From Oscillospiraceae bacterium (GTDB taxonomy: Bacteria; Bacillota; Clostridia; Oscillospirales; CAG-272): a DNA stretch of 17,611 nucleotides. Under the pieces are notes generated by a model that saw only the letters and a program-made list of their open reading frames with translations, was not told where the DNA came from and did no database searches. Both the position numbers and the translations under genes were made by a program. Where the stretch lies: positions 1 to 17,611 of the forward strand of contig WREN01000011.1 in NCBI GenBank assembly GCA_009779295.1, read 5' to 3'. Positions within the stretch are counted from its first letter, which is position 1, and every line of letters begins with the position of its first letter. Positions 5,828 through 14,159 of this stretch are shown here, piece by piece.

Positions 5828-6916
5828 ATGTTTAAGAATCGCATAATATACGGAATTGTATTGTTGATGGCCGCAGTTTTCGTCTTTTTATTTGAGGATC
5901 GCGTAACATATGCCGTTTTATACGCGGTATTGCTCCTGCCTGTAACGTCGCTGATAATATTAATTTGCGCAAAACGAAATATAAAAATTTCCGGCGAATT
6001 GGAATCGGACACCGTTAAAAAGAACGAACCCGTTAGGTATACTTTACATATTAAGAATAATAATTATATATTAAATTTCCAAACGAAAGTTGTTTTCGGA
6101 AAAAAACTGAAACAATTCGTCAAAATTCCGAAAATCAATTCAGTTTTAATTCCTCCGCGCCAAAATATCGATTACGATTTTGAATTAGTATGTGCATACA
6201 GAGGTATATATGAAGTAAACGCGGATTATCTGTTGACATACGATCCGCTGGCGTTGTTTAAATTCAAAATAAAAAATTTGAATAAATTGACATTGACCGT
6301 ATTACCGAATATACATATTTTAGAAAATTTACCTGTTTCTATTAATACTGTCACAGAGATAACTAATATTGGAAATCAGAACACAGAAGATTATTCAGAT
6401 TTTCCCGACTTTAAAAAATATTTACCGGCGGACGGTTTTAAACGTATCCATTGGCAGTTGTCGGCGCGGCGCGGAGAGTTGATTAGCAAGAACTATTACG
6501 CATCATCGAAAGCTGCGGTCGCCGTGATAATAAACAATTCGCGGCTGCCGGACGGTATGAAACCCATCGAAAAGATGCGCTGCGAGGATAATCTGATCGA
6601 AGCAGCGGTTGCGGTAATGGCTTACTGCAACATGCTGATGATACCGGTCTACATCGATTATATCGGAAATATGCGCGATTCGTCTTCTCTTGATTTTTCA
6701 ACGTTATATGTTTCCGCGTCGGGTATAAAGTTTGACGCTAACGAAAACTTCGGCGATTTTCTTGACAAAACGATTGAAACGCGCCGCGACGCCGTGAATG
6801 TTTTTGTGATAACACATACGGATTGTGTGTGGCCGTATGACCGAAATATTATGGTTTTCCAGATATCGAACGAAATAAACATCGTGGAAAGGATAAAACT
6901 TGATAATGAAAATTAA
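5828..6916 (+). CDS. DUF58 membrane protein
   Basis: This 362-residue protein has two N-terminal membrane helices (about 6-22 and 26-48), then a beta-rich domain (50-165) and the DUF58 signature. The signature is DFPDFKKYLPADGFKRIHW (191-209) followed by QLSARRGELISK, matching the family pattern of DFR-x-Y-x-PGD with RxIHWxxSAR. The C-terminal third (229-350) looks VWA-like with AVAVIINN and VNVFVITHTD. DUF58 proteins are standard partners of MoxR ATPases. I chose the ATG at 5828 because it follows a GAGG sequence by about 5 nt and begins just after the MoxR stop; an upstream GTG-type start inside moxR is unlikely. The 3' end overlaps the next gene. Confidence 0.93.
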   Translation: MFKNRIIYGIVLLMAAVFVFLFEDRVTYAVLYAVLLLPVTSLIILICAKRNIKISGELESDTVKKNEPVRYTLHIKNNNYILNFQTKVVFGKKLKQFVKIPKINSVLIPPRQNIDYDFELVCAYRGIYEVNADYLLTYDPLALFKFKIKNLNKLTLTVLPNIHILENLPVSINTVTEITNIGNQNTEDYSDFPDFKKYLPADGFKRIHWQLSARRGELISKNYYASSKAAVAVIINNSRLPDGMKPIEKMRCEDNLIEAAVAVMAYCNMLMIPVYIDYIGNMRDSSSLDFSTLYVSASGIKFDANENFGDFLDKTIETRRDAVNVFVITHTDCVWPYDRNIMVFQISNEINIVERIKLDNEN

Positions 6917-9473
6917 AAAACTTACCGATGTATTGCTGCGCTTGTGCGTCGGTACGGTATTTGCATGGGGCGCGGTGTGCGGGATATTAAACAAAATTTA
7001 CTATAATCCGCCGTACGGTGAAATATTTTTGCAGATTTTTATAATTATGTTTGCATTTTATATAGTTTTTTACAATAAATATACAGTGATAACGGTTTCC
7101 GTACTCGCCGGAGTGTTGTTATTAACGTTTTTATATAACCCGATTGCGGCGGAAATCGTGCAGAATATCATTGAATTCGCGAACAGAATCGTACTATACA
7201 TCAGCGGTTACGAACCGTATCTGCCGATATATCAAACCGTTGTAACGGCAATGTTATGCGCGGCGGTTTCGGTATTTACGTTCGTGTTTACTTCTTTTCA
7301 AATCGGATTCTTTGCCGTGGCTGTATTTGCCGCAATCGAATACGGAATTCTGTTCGTTTCCGGCGGATTTGTAAATGGCTTGCCGTTTACGGCTTGCATG
7401 TCGGGCGTGTTGATTCTGCTCGCAAAGTATTTACACACCTCAGGGAAATTTAAAATGCGTCCGGTTGGAATAGGCGTGGCTGCGATTGTTGTAGTGTGCT
7501 TGGGAGTTTCGCAGTTATTGCCGATTCCTGAAAAAGGATTCGCCAACGCCGCCGTGAATGCCGTGATATACGAACCGTTCAAAGCGGCGAACAAATTCAT
7601 ATCGTCGTTATTCGCGCCGAAATACTTTTCGTTGAGTTCGACCGGTTATTTGCGCAACGACCGCATACTCGGCGGAGACGTATATCTTACCGACGACGTT
7701 GTTATGGAAGTAACAACAAACAAAGTCGGAGCATTGTATCTTGCCGGAATAGTTATGGATAAATATACAGGCAGTTCATGGGAGAACACGCTTACGGATG
7801 ATAACGAATGTTCATTCAATGACCCGAATTATGAATTAATAGAGCGGATGTTCAGCAACCTGATGATCTCATTGATGACGGGCGAGTTCGAGGCGTTTGC
7901 TATGGCTATGGAAAATTCCGCGTTGTTTAAATACAGTATGCATGCGGACAGATGCGAATTTATCGAAGGCGGCACGCTCACGGTGCAAATGCAGCAGCAT
8001 TTGTATAACATGAACGAAGCGGAAATCAACGTTTTAAACGGAAGAACATTTACTGTGTTCAAGCCCGAAATAGTTGTGGGAATCGAAAAAGATACGAATC
8101 CGCTTCCGTTAATCAAAGACGACGCCGGTAATTTGAACGCTGAGAAACTTTTGGCTAAAAATTCACCTTATACCGTTTATTACAGGGGCGATCCGCTATC
8201 AATGCAGGACATAAAATATTTAAGCAGGCAGGGAATTTTTACCGAAATGTATGAAGAGATTCAAGATTTGCACACGAAATATGATTTCAGTAAGTACCAG
8301 ATTTCCGCTCTGCTGGACGAATCGCTGGACGAGGACAAATACAATATGCACATGATCAAAATGTATCCGGCAGAAGAGGATTACTTCGATCATGAAATAT
8401 CTGTCAATTATGAAGATTTCCTTGCGGACGTACTGATCCCGCGCGCGGAATTAATACGAAAGCATTACACGCTGCTGCCGGCTTCAATTCCGAAACGCGT
8501 AGTTGATCTCGCAATCCAAATAACCATGCCTGACGATAACGATTATATGAAAGCGGCTACTATTTCAAGATTTTTGAAAAATTATCCTTACACGCTTACG
8601 CCCGGCGATACCCCGGAAGACCGCGACTTCGTCGACTATTTTCTGTTCGATCTGCAAAAGGGCTACTGCACATATTTCGCGTCGGCGTTTGTCGTTATGT
8701 GCCGCGCTGTAGGAGTTCCCGCAAGGTATGTCGAAGGCTATGTAACGCCGTCGAAGTTAAACGAACAAGGCATGTATGTAGTCACGAACAAGCATGGACA
8801 CGCTTGGGGCGAAGTCTATCTGGAAGGGTACGGCTGGCAACGGTTCGACCCTACGCCTGCCGAGAATTCGGAAGGAAGGGTTAGAGTGCTGCCCGCCGCC
8901 GAAAACTACCCTCTGTTTGAGGAAGAAACCGGCGATATAATGACGATAAACGTTTACTCGGACGTTTTGAATATTTTTGACGAAACGGTTACAGAAGAAG
9001 CGTTAAACACGTTCAATCCTATATTATTCAACGTGAATACGGACGAACCCGAGCAGGACTTGGCTGGAATCTTTACCGTAAACCTGACGATCGCGCTGAC
9101 GTTGATTATAGCCGCGTTTGTTTTATACATCGCGGCGCGGTACGTTTTCGCACGGATTGCCGTGAGCAGGATAAAGCATAAGCCGGCTAATGAGGCTGCC
9201 GTCGCGTATTATAAGATAATTCTGAAGTATTTGAGATTCTTCGGCTATAACAAAACCCAATACGAAACCGCCCATCAGTTCGCGGAAAGAGTGGACGTCG
9301 TACCGATGGGCGAAGTAGCGGATATGGTGTCGGCGGCGTGTTACGGCAATGCGCAGGTCGACGCGCAAAGGATCGATACAATTCGCAGTATTATAAACGA
9401 GCTGGAGAATAAAATAGGACGTTTCAGATATATTATATATTATACGAAAACCTTTTTGACAGCTTCAAGATAG
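6900..9473 (+). CDS. Polytopic membrane transglutaminase-like protein (TgpA/DUF3488 type)
   Basis: This protein has about seven N-terminal membrane helices (between residues 12 and 205), then a large extracellular region with a transglutaminase-like core. The triad is Cys590 (GYCTYFAS), His634 (HGHAWGEVY) and Asp650 (RFDPTPA). A last helix near 726-748 leads to a cytoplasmic tail. At 857 residues it has the layout of TgpA/YebA-type proteins, which form a conserved trio with MoxR and DUF58. The enzymatic reaction (protease, amidase or crosslinker) is not fixed for the family. TTG at 6900 lies 6 nt after AAAGGA; ATG at 6906 is the alternative but is 12 nt away. Either overlaps the DUF58 gene. 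The last 34 bp overlap the convergent GH99-like gene. Confidence 0.92.
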   Translation: MIMKIKKLTDVLLRLCVGTVFAWGAVCGILNKIYYNPPYGEIFLQIFIIMFAFYIVFYNKYTVITVSVLAGVLLLTFLYNPIAAEIVQNIIEFANRIVLYISGYEPYLPIYQTVVTAMLCAAVSVFTFVFTSFQIGFFAVAVFAAIEYGILFVSGGFVNGLPFTACMSGVLILLAKYLHTSGKFKMRPVGIGVAAIVVVCLGVSQLLPIPEKGFANAAVNAVIYEPFKAANKFISSLFAPKYFSLSSTGYLRNDRILGGDVYLTDDVVMEVTTNKVGALYLAGIVMDKYTGSSWENTLTDDNECSFNDPNYELIERMFSNLMISLMTGEFEAFAMAMENSALFKYSMHADRCEFIEGGTLTVQMQQHLYNMNEAEINVLNGRTFTVFKPEIVVGIEKDTNPLPLIKDDAGNLNAEKLLAKNSPYTVYYRGDPLSMQDIKYLSRQGIFTEMYEEIQDLHTKYDFSKYQISALLDESLDEDKYNMHMIKMYPAEEDYFDHEISVNYEDFLADVLIPRAELIRKHYTLLPASIPKRVVDLAIQITMPDDNDYMKAATISRFLKNYPYTLTPGDTPEDRDFVDYFLFDLQKGYCTYFASAFVVMCRAVGVPARYVEGYVTPSKLNEQGMYVVTNKHGHAWGEVYLEGYGWQRFDPTPAENSEGRVRVLPAAENYPLFEEETGDIMTINVYSDVLNIFDETVTEEALNTFNPILFNVNTDEPEQDLAGIFTVNLTIALTLIIAAFVLYIAARYVFARIAVSRIKHKPANEAAVAYYKIILKYLRFFGYNKTQYETAHQFAERVDVVPMGEVADMVSAACYGNAQVDAQRIDTIRSIINELENKIGRFRYIIYYTKTFLTASR

Positions 9474-10531
9474 CCGTAACCGAACATAGTGCAGGGCTCG
9501 AGATAACTCGTTTCCGTCCATTCGTTCCAACTGTTGATCGTAATGAGGGGAGCATGATCCGGTCGCGCGTCAACGTAATCGCGTGCAAGGATCAACGCTT
9601 TTTCGATTTCGTCGGGGGTGTTGTTTTTAACGACGCCCGGGCGGAACATTTCGAACCGCGGATTGTTGTCCCAACCGATAGAAACGTGAGCGTAGTAGGG
9701 AATCTTATACGCGGCGGAGAGACGTTCCCATTCGCCCTGAACGTCGGGCATGATGTCGCTGTACTCCTTGTCGATGTTTGTGAAATGGCAGTATTGGTAA
9801 TGCGTCATGCCGTCGAAACCGAGCGTTTCGATGAGTTGCTGTTGAGTGCCGAGGTTAGCGTATACATGATCCGAATGGCGGCGCATTGTGAGCTGCAGGT
9901 CAAGACCGAGGTATCCGGCTTTGACCGTTTCATTTCTGAACCAGTCGAGTGCCGCTTTAGCTTTGTCAATGCCGCCCATTCCTTGTATGAATGTCAGCAT
10001 TTCGTAAATCATGAACGACGGTTTGCCGTCGATTTTGTAATAAGTCTCCTGACAAAAATATTTTTCGATTACACGTTTGGCGAGTATTTTAAACTCGTCG
10101 AAATCTACGCCGCCTTTCCAGATCGTGCTCGAAACTTTTCCGGCGAGACGCTTGTCCCACGTTTGGTCGACGTCATGGTTCGCCCACATCAGATAAAACT
10201 TCATGCGGGTGTTGTTTTTCGCTTTAAGGAACCCATCGTTGAGACAGCCCTCAAGGAACGGCATACCGTCGTACCAGTACCAGTCGTATATGAAGATGTT
10301 CACGCCGTGATCCGCCGCCGCGTCGATCTGCATCGCCATGACGTAAGGGTCGGCTTCGTTTACGTAACCCCAAAGCGGGTAGCGCGGCTGCGTGTGCCCC
10401 TCGAACTTGGGCATGTTGGACATCACAGTCTGCCATTCGCCGATGTTGTCGGGCCAGAAGATGCGCGAACGCGGGTCGTTGTGATAGCTGGGCCAGATGT
10501 ATGCAGCTATGTCGTATTTTTTTGAATTCAT
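9440..10531 (-). CDS. GH99/WbsX-like glycan-active protein
   Basis: This 363-residue protein matches the GH99-like domain of the WbsX family. It has IGEWQTVMSNMPKFEGHTQP (30-49), a strand-end FIYDWYWYDG (80-89), MWANHD (115-120), IDGKPSFMIYE in the middle, SIGWDNNPRF, and near the C-terminus INSWNEWTET with SYLEPCTMFGYGYLEAV. The WNEW motif holds the conserved Glu337. GH99 enzymes are endo-alpha-mannosidases, while WbsX-like members occur in polysaccharide gene clusters with unclear reactions, so the substrate cannot be stated. No signal peptide is present, so it is cytoplasmic. The start has a TGAGGTG ribosome site about 7 nt upstream and its own strong promoter. It converges on the transglutaminase gene and overlaps it by 34 bp with no terminator between. 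Confidence 0.87.
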   Translation of the reverse strand: MNSKKYDIAAYIWPSYHNDPRSRIFWPDNIGEWQTVMSNMPKFEGHTQPRYPLWGYVNEADPYVMAMQIDAAADHGVNIFIYDWYWYDGMPFLEGCLNDGFLKAKNNTRMKFYLMWANHDVDQTWDKRLAGKVSSTIWKGGVDFDEFKILAKRVIEKYFCQETYYKIDGKPSFMIYEMLTFIQGMGGIDKAKAALDWFRNETVKAGYLGLDLQLTMRRHSDHVYANLGTQQQLIETLGFDGMTHYQYCHFTNIDKEYSDIMPDVQGEWERLSAAYKIPYYAHVSIGWDNNPRFEMFRPGVVKNNTPDEIEKALILARDYVDARPDHAPLITINSWNEWTETSYLEPCTMFGYGYLEAVKKVFV

Positions 10532-10550
10532 TTTTATTCACCTCAATTAA

Positions 10551-10579
10551 AGTATAACAAAGAATTAAATGGATGTCAA
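10551..10579 (-). promoter_or_regulatory. Promoter of the GH99-like gene
   Basis: On the minus strand, TTGACA (10574-10579), 17 bp, then TATACT (10551-10556). The predicted start is near 10544, so the leader is about 13 nt. Its -35 box lies 2 bp from the -35 box of the divergent promoter. Confidence 0.85.
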
Positions 10580-10581
10580 TG

Positions 10582-10610
10582 TTGACTTTTTGATTTGGGT
10601 GTGATATAAT
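10582..10610 (+). promoter_or_regulatory. Extended -10 promoter of the 10654-14159 operon
   Basis: TTGACT (10582-10587), 17 bp, TATAAT (10605-10610) with TGa upstream of the -10 box. The predicted start is near 10617. The GTCAA-TG-TTGAC dyad formed by the two divergent -35 boxes is centred at 10580-10581. Confidence 0.88.
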
Positions 10611-10653
10611 ATTTTACATAAAATTGCAAAACAAACAACAGGAGGTAAACAAA

Positions 10654-11310
10654 ATGGCGGACAAAAATAAAAAATTTAAATTAATATTTATCATTCTGGC
10701 CGTCATTATCGGTTTATTGATTATTTTATTTATTATTAATCTGATTTTACAAAATGTAAGCGAATCTATATCTAAAATAAACAATTCTCCCGAAACGCAA
10801 AAAAGATATTATTATTTTTATGAATCGGACTATGACTTAAATATACTCGAAGATGAGGAATATCTTGATAAAAACAGGTATATTGAATATACGCAAGGCG
10901 CGGTTTCCATTTTAATTACAGACGGTAATTTTAATGAATACGGCAGACCGATAGAATTTTTCAATGAATATTTTACTGCGGTAATAAACGGCGACGCGGA
11001 AAAGTATAATACATTTTTTTCTGAAGATTATCATAGTGATTCAAATAATAAAAAATACGAAAAATTCACAATGCAGAGAATATATAATATTAACGTTACA
11101 TTACTTTCGGAAACTGTAATCGAAGAAGGGAAATATTACGGTTATAACAGATATGTTTTTAAAGTTTCATATATGATAATGAAAAATGACGGTTCATTCC
11201 GCGACGATATGGGCAGCGACGGCAGCATACCGTTAAATTTTGAAATCTTAGATGATAAAAATAAAATTTTTATTAACAGCATATCGAAATATATATATAT
11301 TTATGAGTAG
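10654..11310 (+). CDS. Hypothetical single-pass membrane protein with possible NTF2-like domain
   Basis: This 218-residue protein starts with a charged KNKKFK segment and one long membrane helix (about 9-33), so the rest is probably outside the cell. Around residues 98-120, EFFNEYFTAVINGDAEKYNTFF resembles the first helix of NTF2-like proteins, followed by several beta strands (VTLLSETVI, YVFKVSYMIM, PLNFEILD). This is a weak structural guess. The codons are much richer in A and T than in the glycosidase genes. I chose the ATG at 10654 because AGGAGG (10640-10645) lies 8 nt upstream; a TTG at 10624 would sit before this ribosome site. It is the first gene after the promoter and is followed after 29 nt by the NfeD-like gene. 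Confidence 0.82.
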   Translation: MADKNKKFKLIFIILAVIIGLLIILFIINLILQNVSESISKINNSPETQKRYYYFYESDYDLNILEDEEYLDKNRYIEYTQGAVSILITDGNFNEYGRPIEFFNEYFTAVINGDAEKYNTFFSEDYHSDSNNKKYEKFTMQRIYNINVTLLSETVIEEGKYYGYNRYVFKVSYMIMKNDGSFRDDMGSDGSIPLNFEILDDKNKIFINSISKYIYIYE

Positions 11311-11339
11311 AACAATTTTTAATTGAGGAATAAAAAATT

Positions 11340-11789
11340 ATGAATATGTTGAGCTTTATGCCATATATATGGATAACCGTAGCGGTTTTGTCGCTGATAA
11401 TTGAAGCCGCTTCATTACATTATACGGCAATATGTTTTTTACCGGCGGCGTTGACAGCGCTTATATTATCGCTTACAGGCTTAGCTCCGTATATACATAT
11501 ACAGGTAATTGTTTTTTTTATAACCGCAACCGCGTTTATTGTAATACGTTTTACGATATTGCGCGAATGGTTTAATTCAAACAGAAAAGATATCCCCCCT
11601 GAATCTCTTATCGATATGGACGCAATTGTAATTGAAGTAATTGACAGTTCAAAAAACACGGGTAAAATAAAAATAAAAGGGCGAATATATAAGGCAATTT
11701 CAAAAGAAGAGAATAAAGTATATAATATCGGCGTTATGATAAAATTACTTGAATACAAACCGAATGAAGAAACATTCGTTTGCGAATAA
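11340..11789 (+). CDS. NfeD-like membrane protein
   Basis: This 149-residue protein has three membrane helices (about 8-24, 28-46 and 53-72) followed by a small beta-barrel OB-like domain (about 90-149). The barrel contains MDAIVIEVIDSSKNTGKIKI, GRIYKAIS and VYNIGVMIKLLEYKP, the usual NfeD C-terminal pattern. NfeD proteins normally act with a stomatin/flotillin (SPFH) partner in membrane microdomain organisation. No SPFH gene is next to it here. A TTGAGGA sequence precedes the ATG by about 10 nt. The stop at 11787-11789 is only 1 nt from an ATG at 11791 that may begin the MFS leader. Confidence 0.85.
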   Translation: MNMLSFMPYIWITVAVLSLIIEAASLHYTAICFLPAALTALILSLTGLAPYIHIQVIVFFITATAFIVIRFTILREWFNSNRKDIPPESLIDMDAIVIEVIDSSKNTGKIKIKGRIYKAISKEENKVYNIGVMIKLLEYKPNEETFVCE

Positions 11790-11790
11790 A

Positions 11791-11805
11791 ATGAGGCGAA
11801 AAAAA
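11791..11805 (+). other. Possible leader and A7 slippery site for the MFS gene
   Basis: ATG at 11791 begins MRRKK one base after the NfeD stop and reaches a run of seven As (11799-11805) phased as A AAA AAA. A -1 slip there, or one extra A in the transcript, would carry translation into the MFS frame (IKINKVYKIYNQ and on), giving about 432 residues. The alternative is a one-A deletion or assembly error. The ATG has no clear ribosome site, but could be coupled to NfeD translation. Confidence 0.5.
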
Positions 11806-11864
11806 TCAAAATCAATAAAGTATATAAAATATATAATCAACTCGATGATATAAAACTGTGTCAA

Positions 11865-13088
11865 TTGTTGTTTGTTATGTTGTGGGTCGTATATACTACA
11901 GCTTATATCGGCAGGGCTAATTACGCGGCTTCTATAGTCACAATAATTAAACAGGGTATATTTACCAATACGCAGGCAGGCTTGATCGGAACGATTTATT
12001 TTTTCTGCTACGGCGGCTGGCAATTGGTCAACGGTATGATAACGGATAAAGTATCTCCGTTTAAAATAATACTGATTGGGCTTACTGGTTCCGCTGTTGC
12101 GAATATTTTTATGGGACTAAACAGTAATTATGTCGTGATGGCTGTTATCTGGGGACTCAACGGAATCTTGCAGGCTATGATTTGGGCTCCGGTTTTGTAT
12201 ATCATTTCAAATATAATCCACAGCGATTTGCGGTACAAGGCGTGTTTGTACATAGCGTCAACGTTTCCGGTGGGAACTTTGATAGCGTATTTCCTCGCGA
12301 TGATATGTTCGAATTTAAAATGGAACTATGTTTTTTTTATGTCGGCATCGATAATGTTTATCGTAGTATTTTTATTCTTTTTAACATATAAAAAAGTCAA
12401 TAAATTACTGACATACAGAGAAGTTTCATCAAATGAAAAAACAAAGGAACCGTCGAATAAAATCAATATCAAATTAAGTAAGTTATTGGTAATTTCCGGC
12501 GTATCGTTAGTAATCGTGGCGGTCATGCTCCACGGTATGCTCAAAGAGGGCATTATGACGTGGGTACCGACGATGATTTCGGAAACATACCAAACAACCC
12601 CGGCGTTTTCGATATTCATCACGATGATACTGCCTATCATCAATTTAGGCGGTGCGTTCATTTCAACGTTTATATTTGAAAAGCTGAGTAAACGCAACGA
12701 AGTATTATCATCGCTGTTCATAATGGGATTTGCCGTATTGCCGTTGTCCGTAATATTGTTCATCGGCGAAATACCGTTGGCTGTCAGTATCGTCATGCTT
12801 TCGCTTACAACCGTTTCGATGTCGGCGTTCAATCATATATACATGACGCTCGCGCCGCTTAGATTCAAGAATTACAACCGTACCGCAACGATTACGGGAA
12901 TTTTCAATTCCGTCACGTATTTAGGCTGTGCGACAGCGAATTTCGGTTTCGGATGGTTGTCGAATATATTCGGCTGGCGGAATTCGGTATTCTTTTGGAT
13001 CGGAATCGCTGTGATAGCTGTATTCTTTTGCATGATATCGTTAAAGAACTGGAAAAAATTCACACAGAATTTGGATGAGGAAATATAA
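11865..13088 (+). CDS. OPA-type MFS transporter (GlpT/UhpT-like), start uncertain
   Basis: This membrane protein of about 407 residues or more has 12 hydrophobic segments with a cytoplasmic loop near 165-200. The segment YIGRANYAAS in helix 1, the TDKVSP loop after helix 2 (the MFS motif-A region) and LNGILQAMIWAP in helix 4 are typical of organophosphate:phosphate antiporters of the GlpT/UhpT type. The substrate is likely a phosphorylated sugar or related anion. The first usable start in frame is TTG at 11865, which has no ribosome site. The frame is open back to 11790 and encodes a family-like N-terminus, INKVYKIYNQLDDIKLCQL, so the real start lies upstream. No ATG, GTG or TTG exists there in frame. 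An ATG at 11791 in the other frame leads into A AAA AAA. The gene is joined to the next with no gap. Confidence 0.85.
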   Translation: MLFVMLWVVYTTAYIGRANYAASIVTIIKQGIFTNTQAGLIGTIYFFCYGGWQLVNGMITDKVSPFKIILIGLTGSAVANIFMGLNSNYVVMAVIWGLNGILQAMIWAPVLYIISNIIHSDLRYKACLYIASTFPVGTLIAYFLAMICSNLKWNYVFFMSASIMFIVVFLFFLTYKKVNKLLTYREVSSNEKTKEPSNKINIKLSKLLVISGVSLVIVAVMLHGMLKEGIMTWVPTMISETYQTTPAFSIFITMILPIINLGGAFISTFIFEKLSKRNEVLSSLFIMGFAVLPLSVILFIGEIPLAVSIVMLSLTTVSMSAFNHIYMTLAPLRFKNYNRTATITGIFNSVTYLGCATANFGFGWLSNIFGWRNSVFFWIGIAVIAVFFCMISLKNWKKFTQNLDEEI

Positions 13089-14159
13089 ATGTTACATATA
13101 AATCGCGTTTATACTGTGTTAAATAAAAAAACTCCCGACCGCACGCCGATATTTGAATATGTTTTGCTGAATCCGCTTGCATCGGTTTTCGCCGGACGCG
13201 AATATTATGTGAATATATATGATTTCGCAAAAGAACAAGGATTAGATAAAGCGGTCAGGCATTACGCTGAAGACAGGGTGAAAATATCGCGTACTCTCGG
13301 TCACGATATGATGTGGGTTGGTCCGAATCCCGTTTTGGAACCGGCGCAGAAATTGATTTACCCCGATTACAATAATGATTGCGATTGGAGCGATCCTATA
13401 AGCGTTATCGAAACGCGGAATAAATATCTGCGTTTCCAAATCGAAAACGAAATTCAAGATGAGCAATTGATGCTCGTTTATGAATACATACGCGAAGAAT
13501 TCAAAAAATACGAAATCGAATTGCCGTTCTTCGTGCCGGCATATTATCACGGCATAGGCGTGGACGTCGATCTGATGCAAGCGATGGCGCTTGCGCCCGA
13601 AGTGACGACGGAATATTTCCAACTACGAACCGAAACAGCGAAGAAGATGGTCGATTTATATATCAAACACGACATTAACATATTCGGCATCGGCGGAGAT
13701 TTCGCGGGCAACCGCCCGCTCATTTCGCCGAAAATGTACCGTGAGCAGATAATGCCGGAAGTCAGAAAGACGGCTGATTACATCCATTCCAAAAGCGGAT
13801 ACGCTGTAAACGCTTCGGACGGGGATTTGTGGAGTGTTATCGATGATTTTCTGATCGGCTGCGGCGTTGACGCATATATGGAAATCGACCGCCACGCAGG
13901 TATGGAACTTGCGAAACTGATCGAGCGGTTTGGCAAGAAGGTAACGTTCTTCGGCGATATAGACTGCGGGAATACTCTGTCGTTTGCTTCGCCGAATGAG
14001 ATAAGAAGGGATGTAATCCGATGCCTCGACGAGGGAAGAGCGGGTTCGCATTTATTCACTCCGAGCAACGCCATAACAAGCAGCATATCGCTTGAGAATT
14101 ATCTTGCGATGGTGAACGCATACAGGGAATATTGGGGGATTGAAATCATAAATATTTAA
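13089..14159 (+). CDS. Uroporphyrinogen-decarboxylase-superfamily protein (not HemE)
   Basis: This 356-residue protein has the URO-D/MtaA TIM-barrel pattern. It opens with TPDRTPIFEY (15-24), has GIGGDFAGNRPLISPKMYRE (200-219), a SGYAVNASDGDLWSVIDDFL segment (236-255), GCGVDAYMEID (257-267) and VTFFGDIDCGNTLSF (285-299). HemE's PxWxMRQAGR motif is absent, so it is not the heme enzyme. In methylcobamide:CoM methyltransferases the VNASDG position usually carries a zinc-binding His-x-Cys; here it is Asn-x-Ser, so that chemistry is also doubtful. Such divergent members are found in catabolic clusters with unknown reactions. The ATG is directly after the MFS stop, so translation is coupled. Repeat element 2 abuts its stop codon. 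Confidence 0.85.
   Translation: MLHINRVYTVLNKKTPDRTPIFEYVLLNPLASVFAGREYYVNIYDFAKEQGLDKAVRHYAEDRVKISRTLGHDMMWVGPNPVLEPAQKLIYPDYNNDCDWSDPISVIETRNKYLRFQIENEIQDEQLMLVYEYIREEFKKYEIELPFFVPAYYHGIGVDVDLMQAMALAPEVTTEYFQLRTETAKKMVDLYIKHDINIFGIGGDFAGNRPLISPKMYREQIMPEVRKTADYIHSKSGYAVNASDGDLWSVIDDFLIGCGVDAYMEIDRHAGMELAKLIERFGKKVTFFGDIDCGNTLSFASPNEIRRDVIRCLDEGRAGSHLFTPSNAITSSISLENYLAMVNAYREYWGIEIINI

Noticed and set aside
9554..10525. A 323-codon open frame on the plus strand.
   Set aside because: It is the shadow of the GH99-like gene on the other strand, which has clear family motifs, a ribosome site and a promoter.
12326..12832. A 168-codon open frame antisense to the MFS gene.
   Set aside because: Its composition is the mirror of hydrophobic codons, and the plus-strand MFS protein is convincing.
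13089..14159. HemE (heme biosynthesis) assignment for the UroD-like gene.
   Set aside because: The conserved RQAGR substrate-binding motif of HemE is absent and the gene is coupled to a transporter, not to heme genes.
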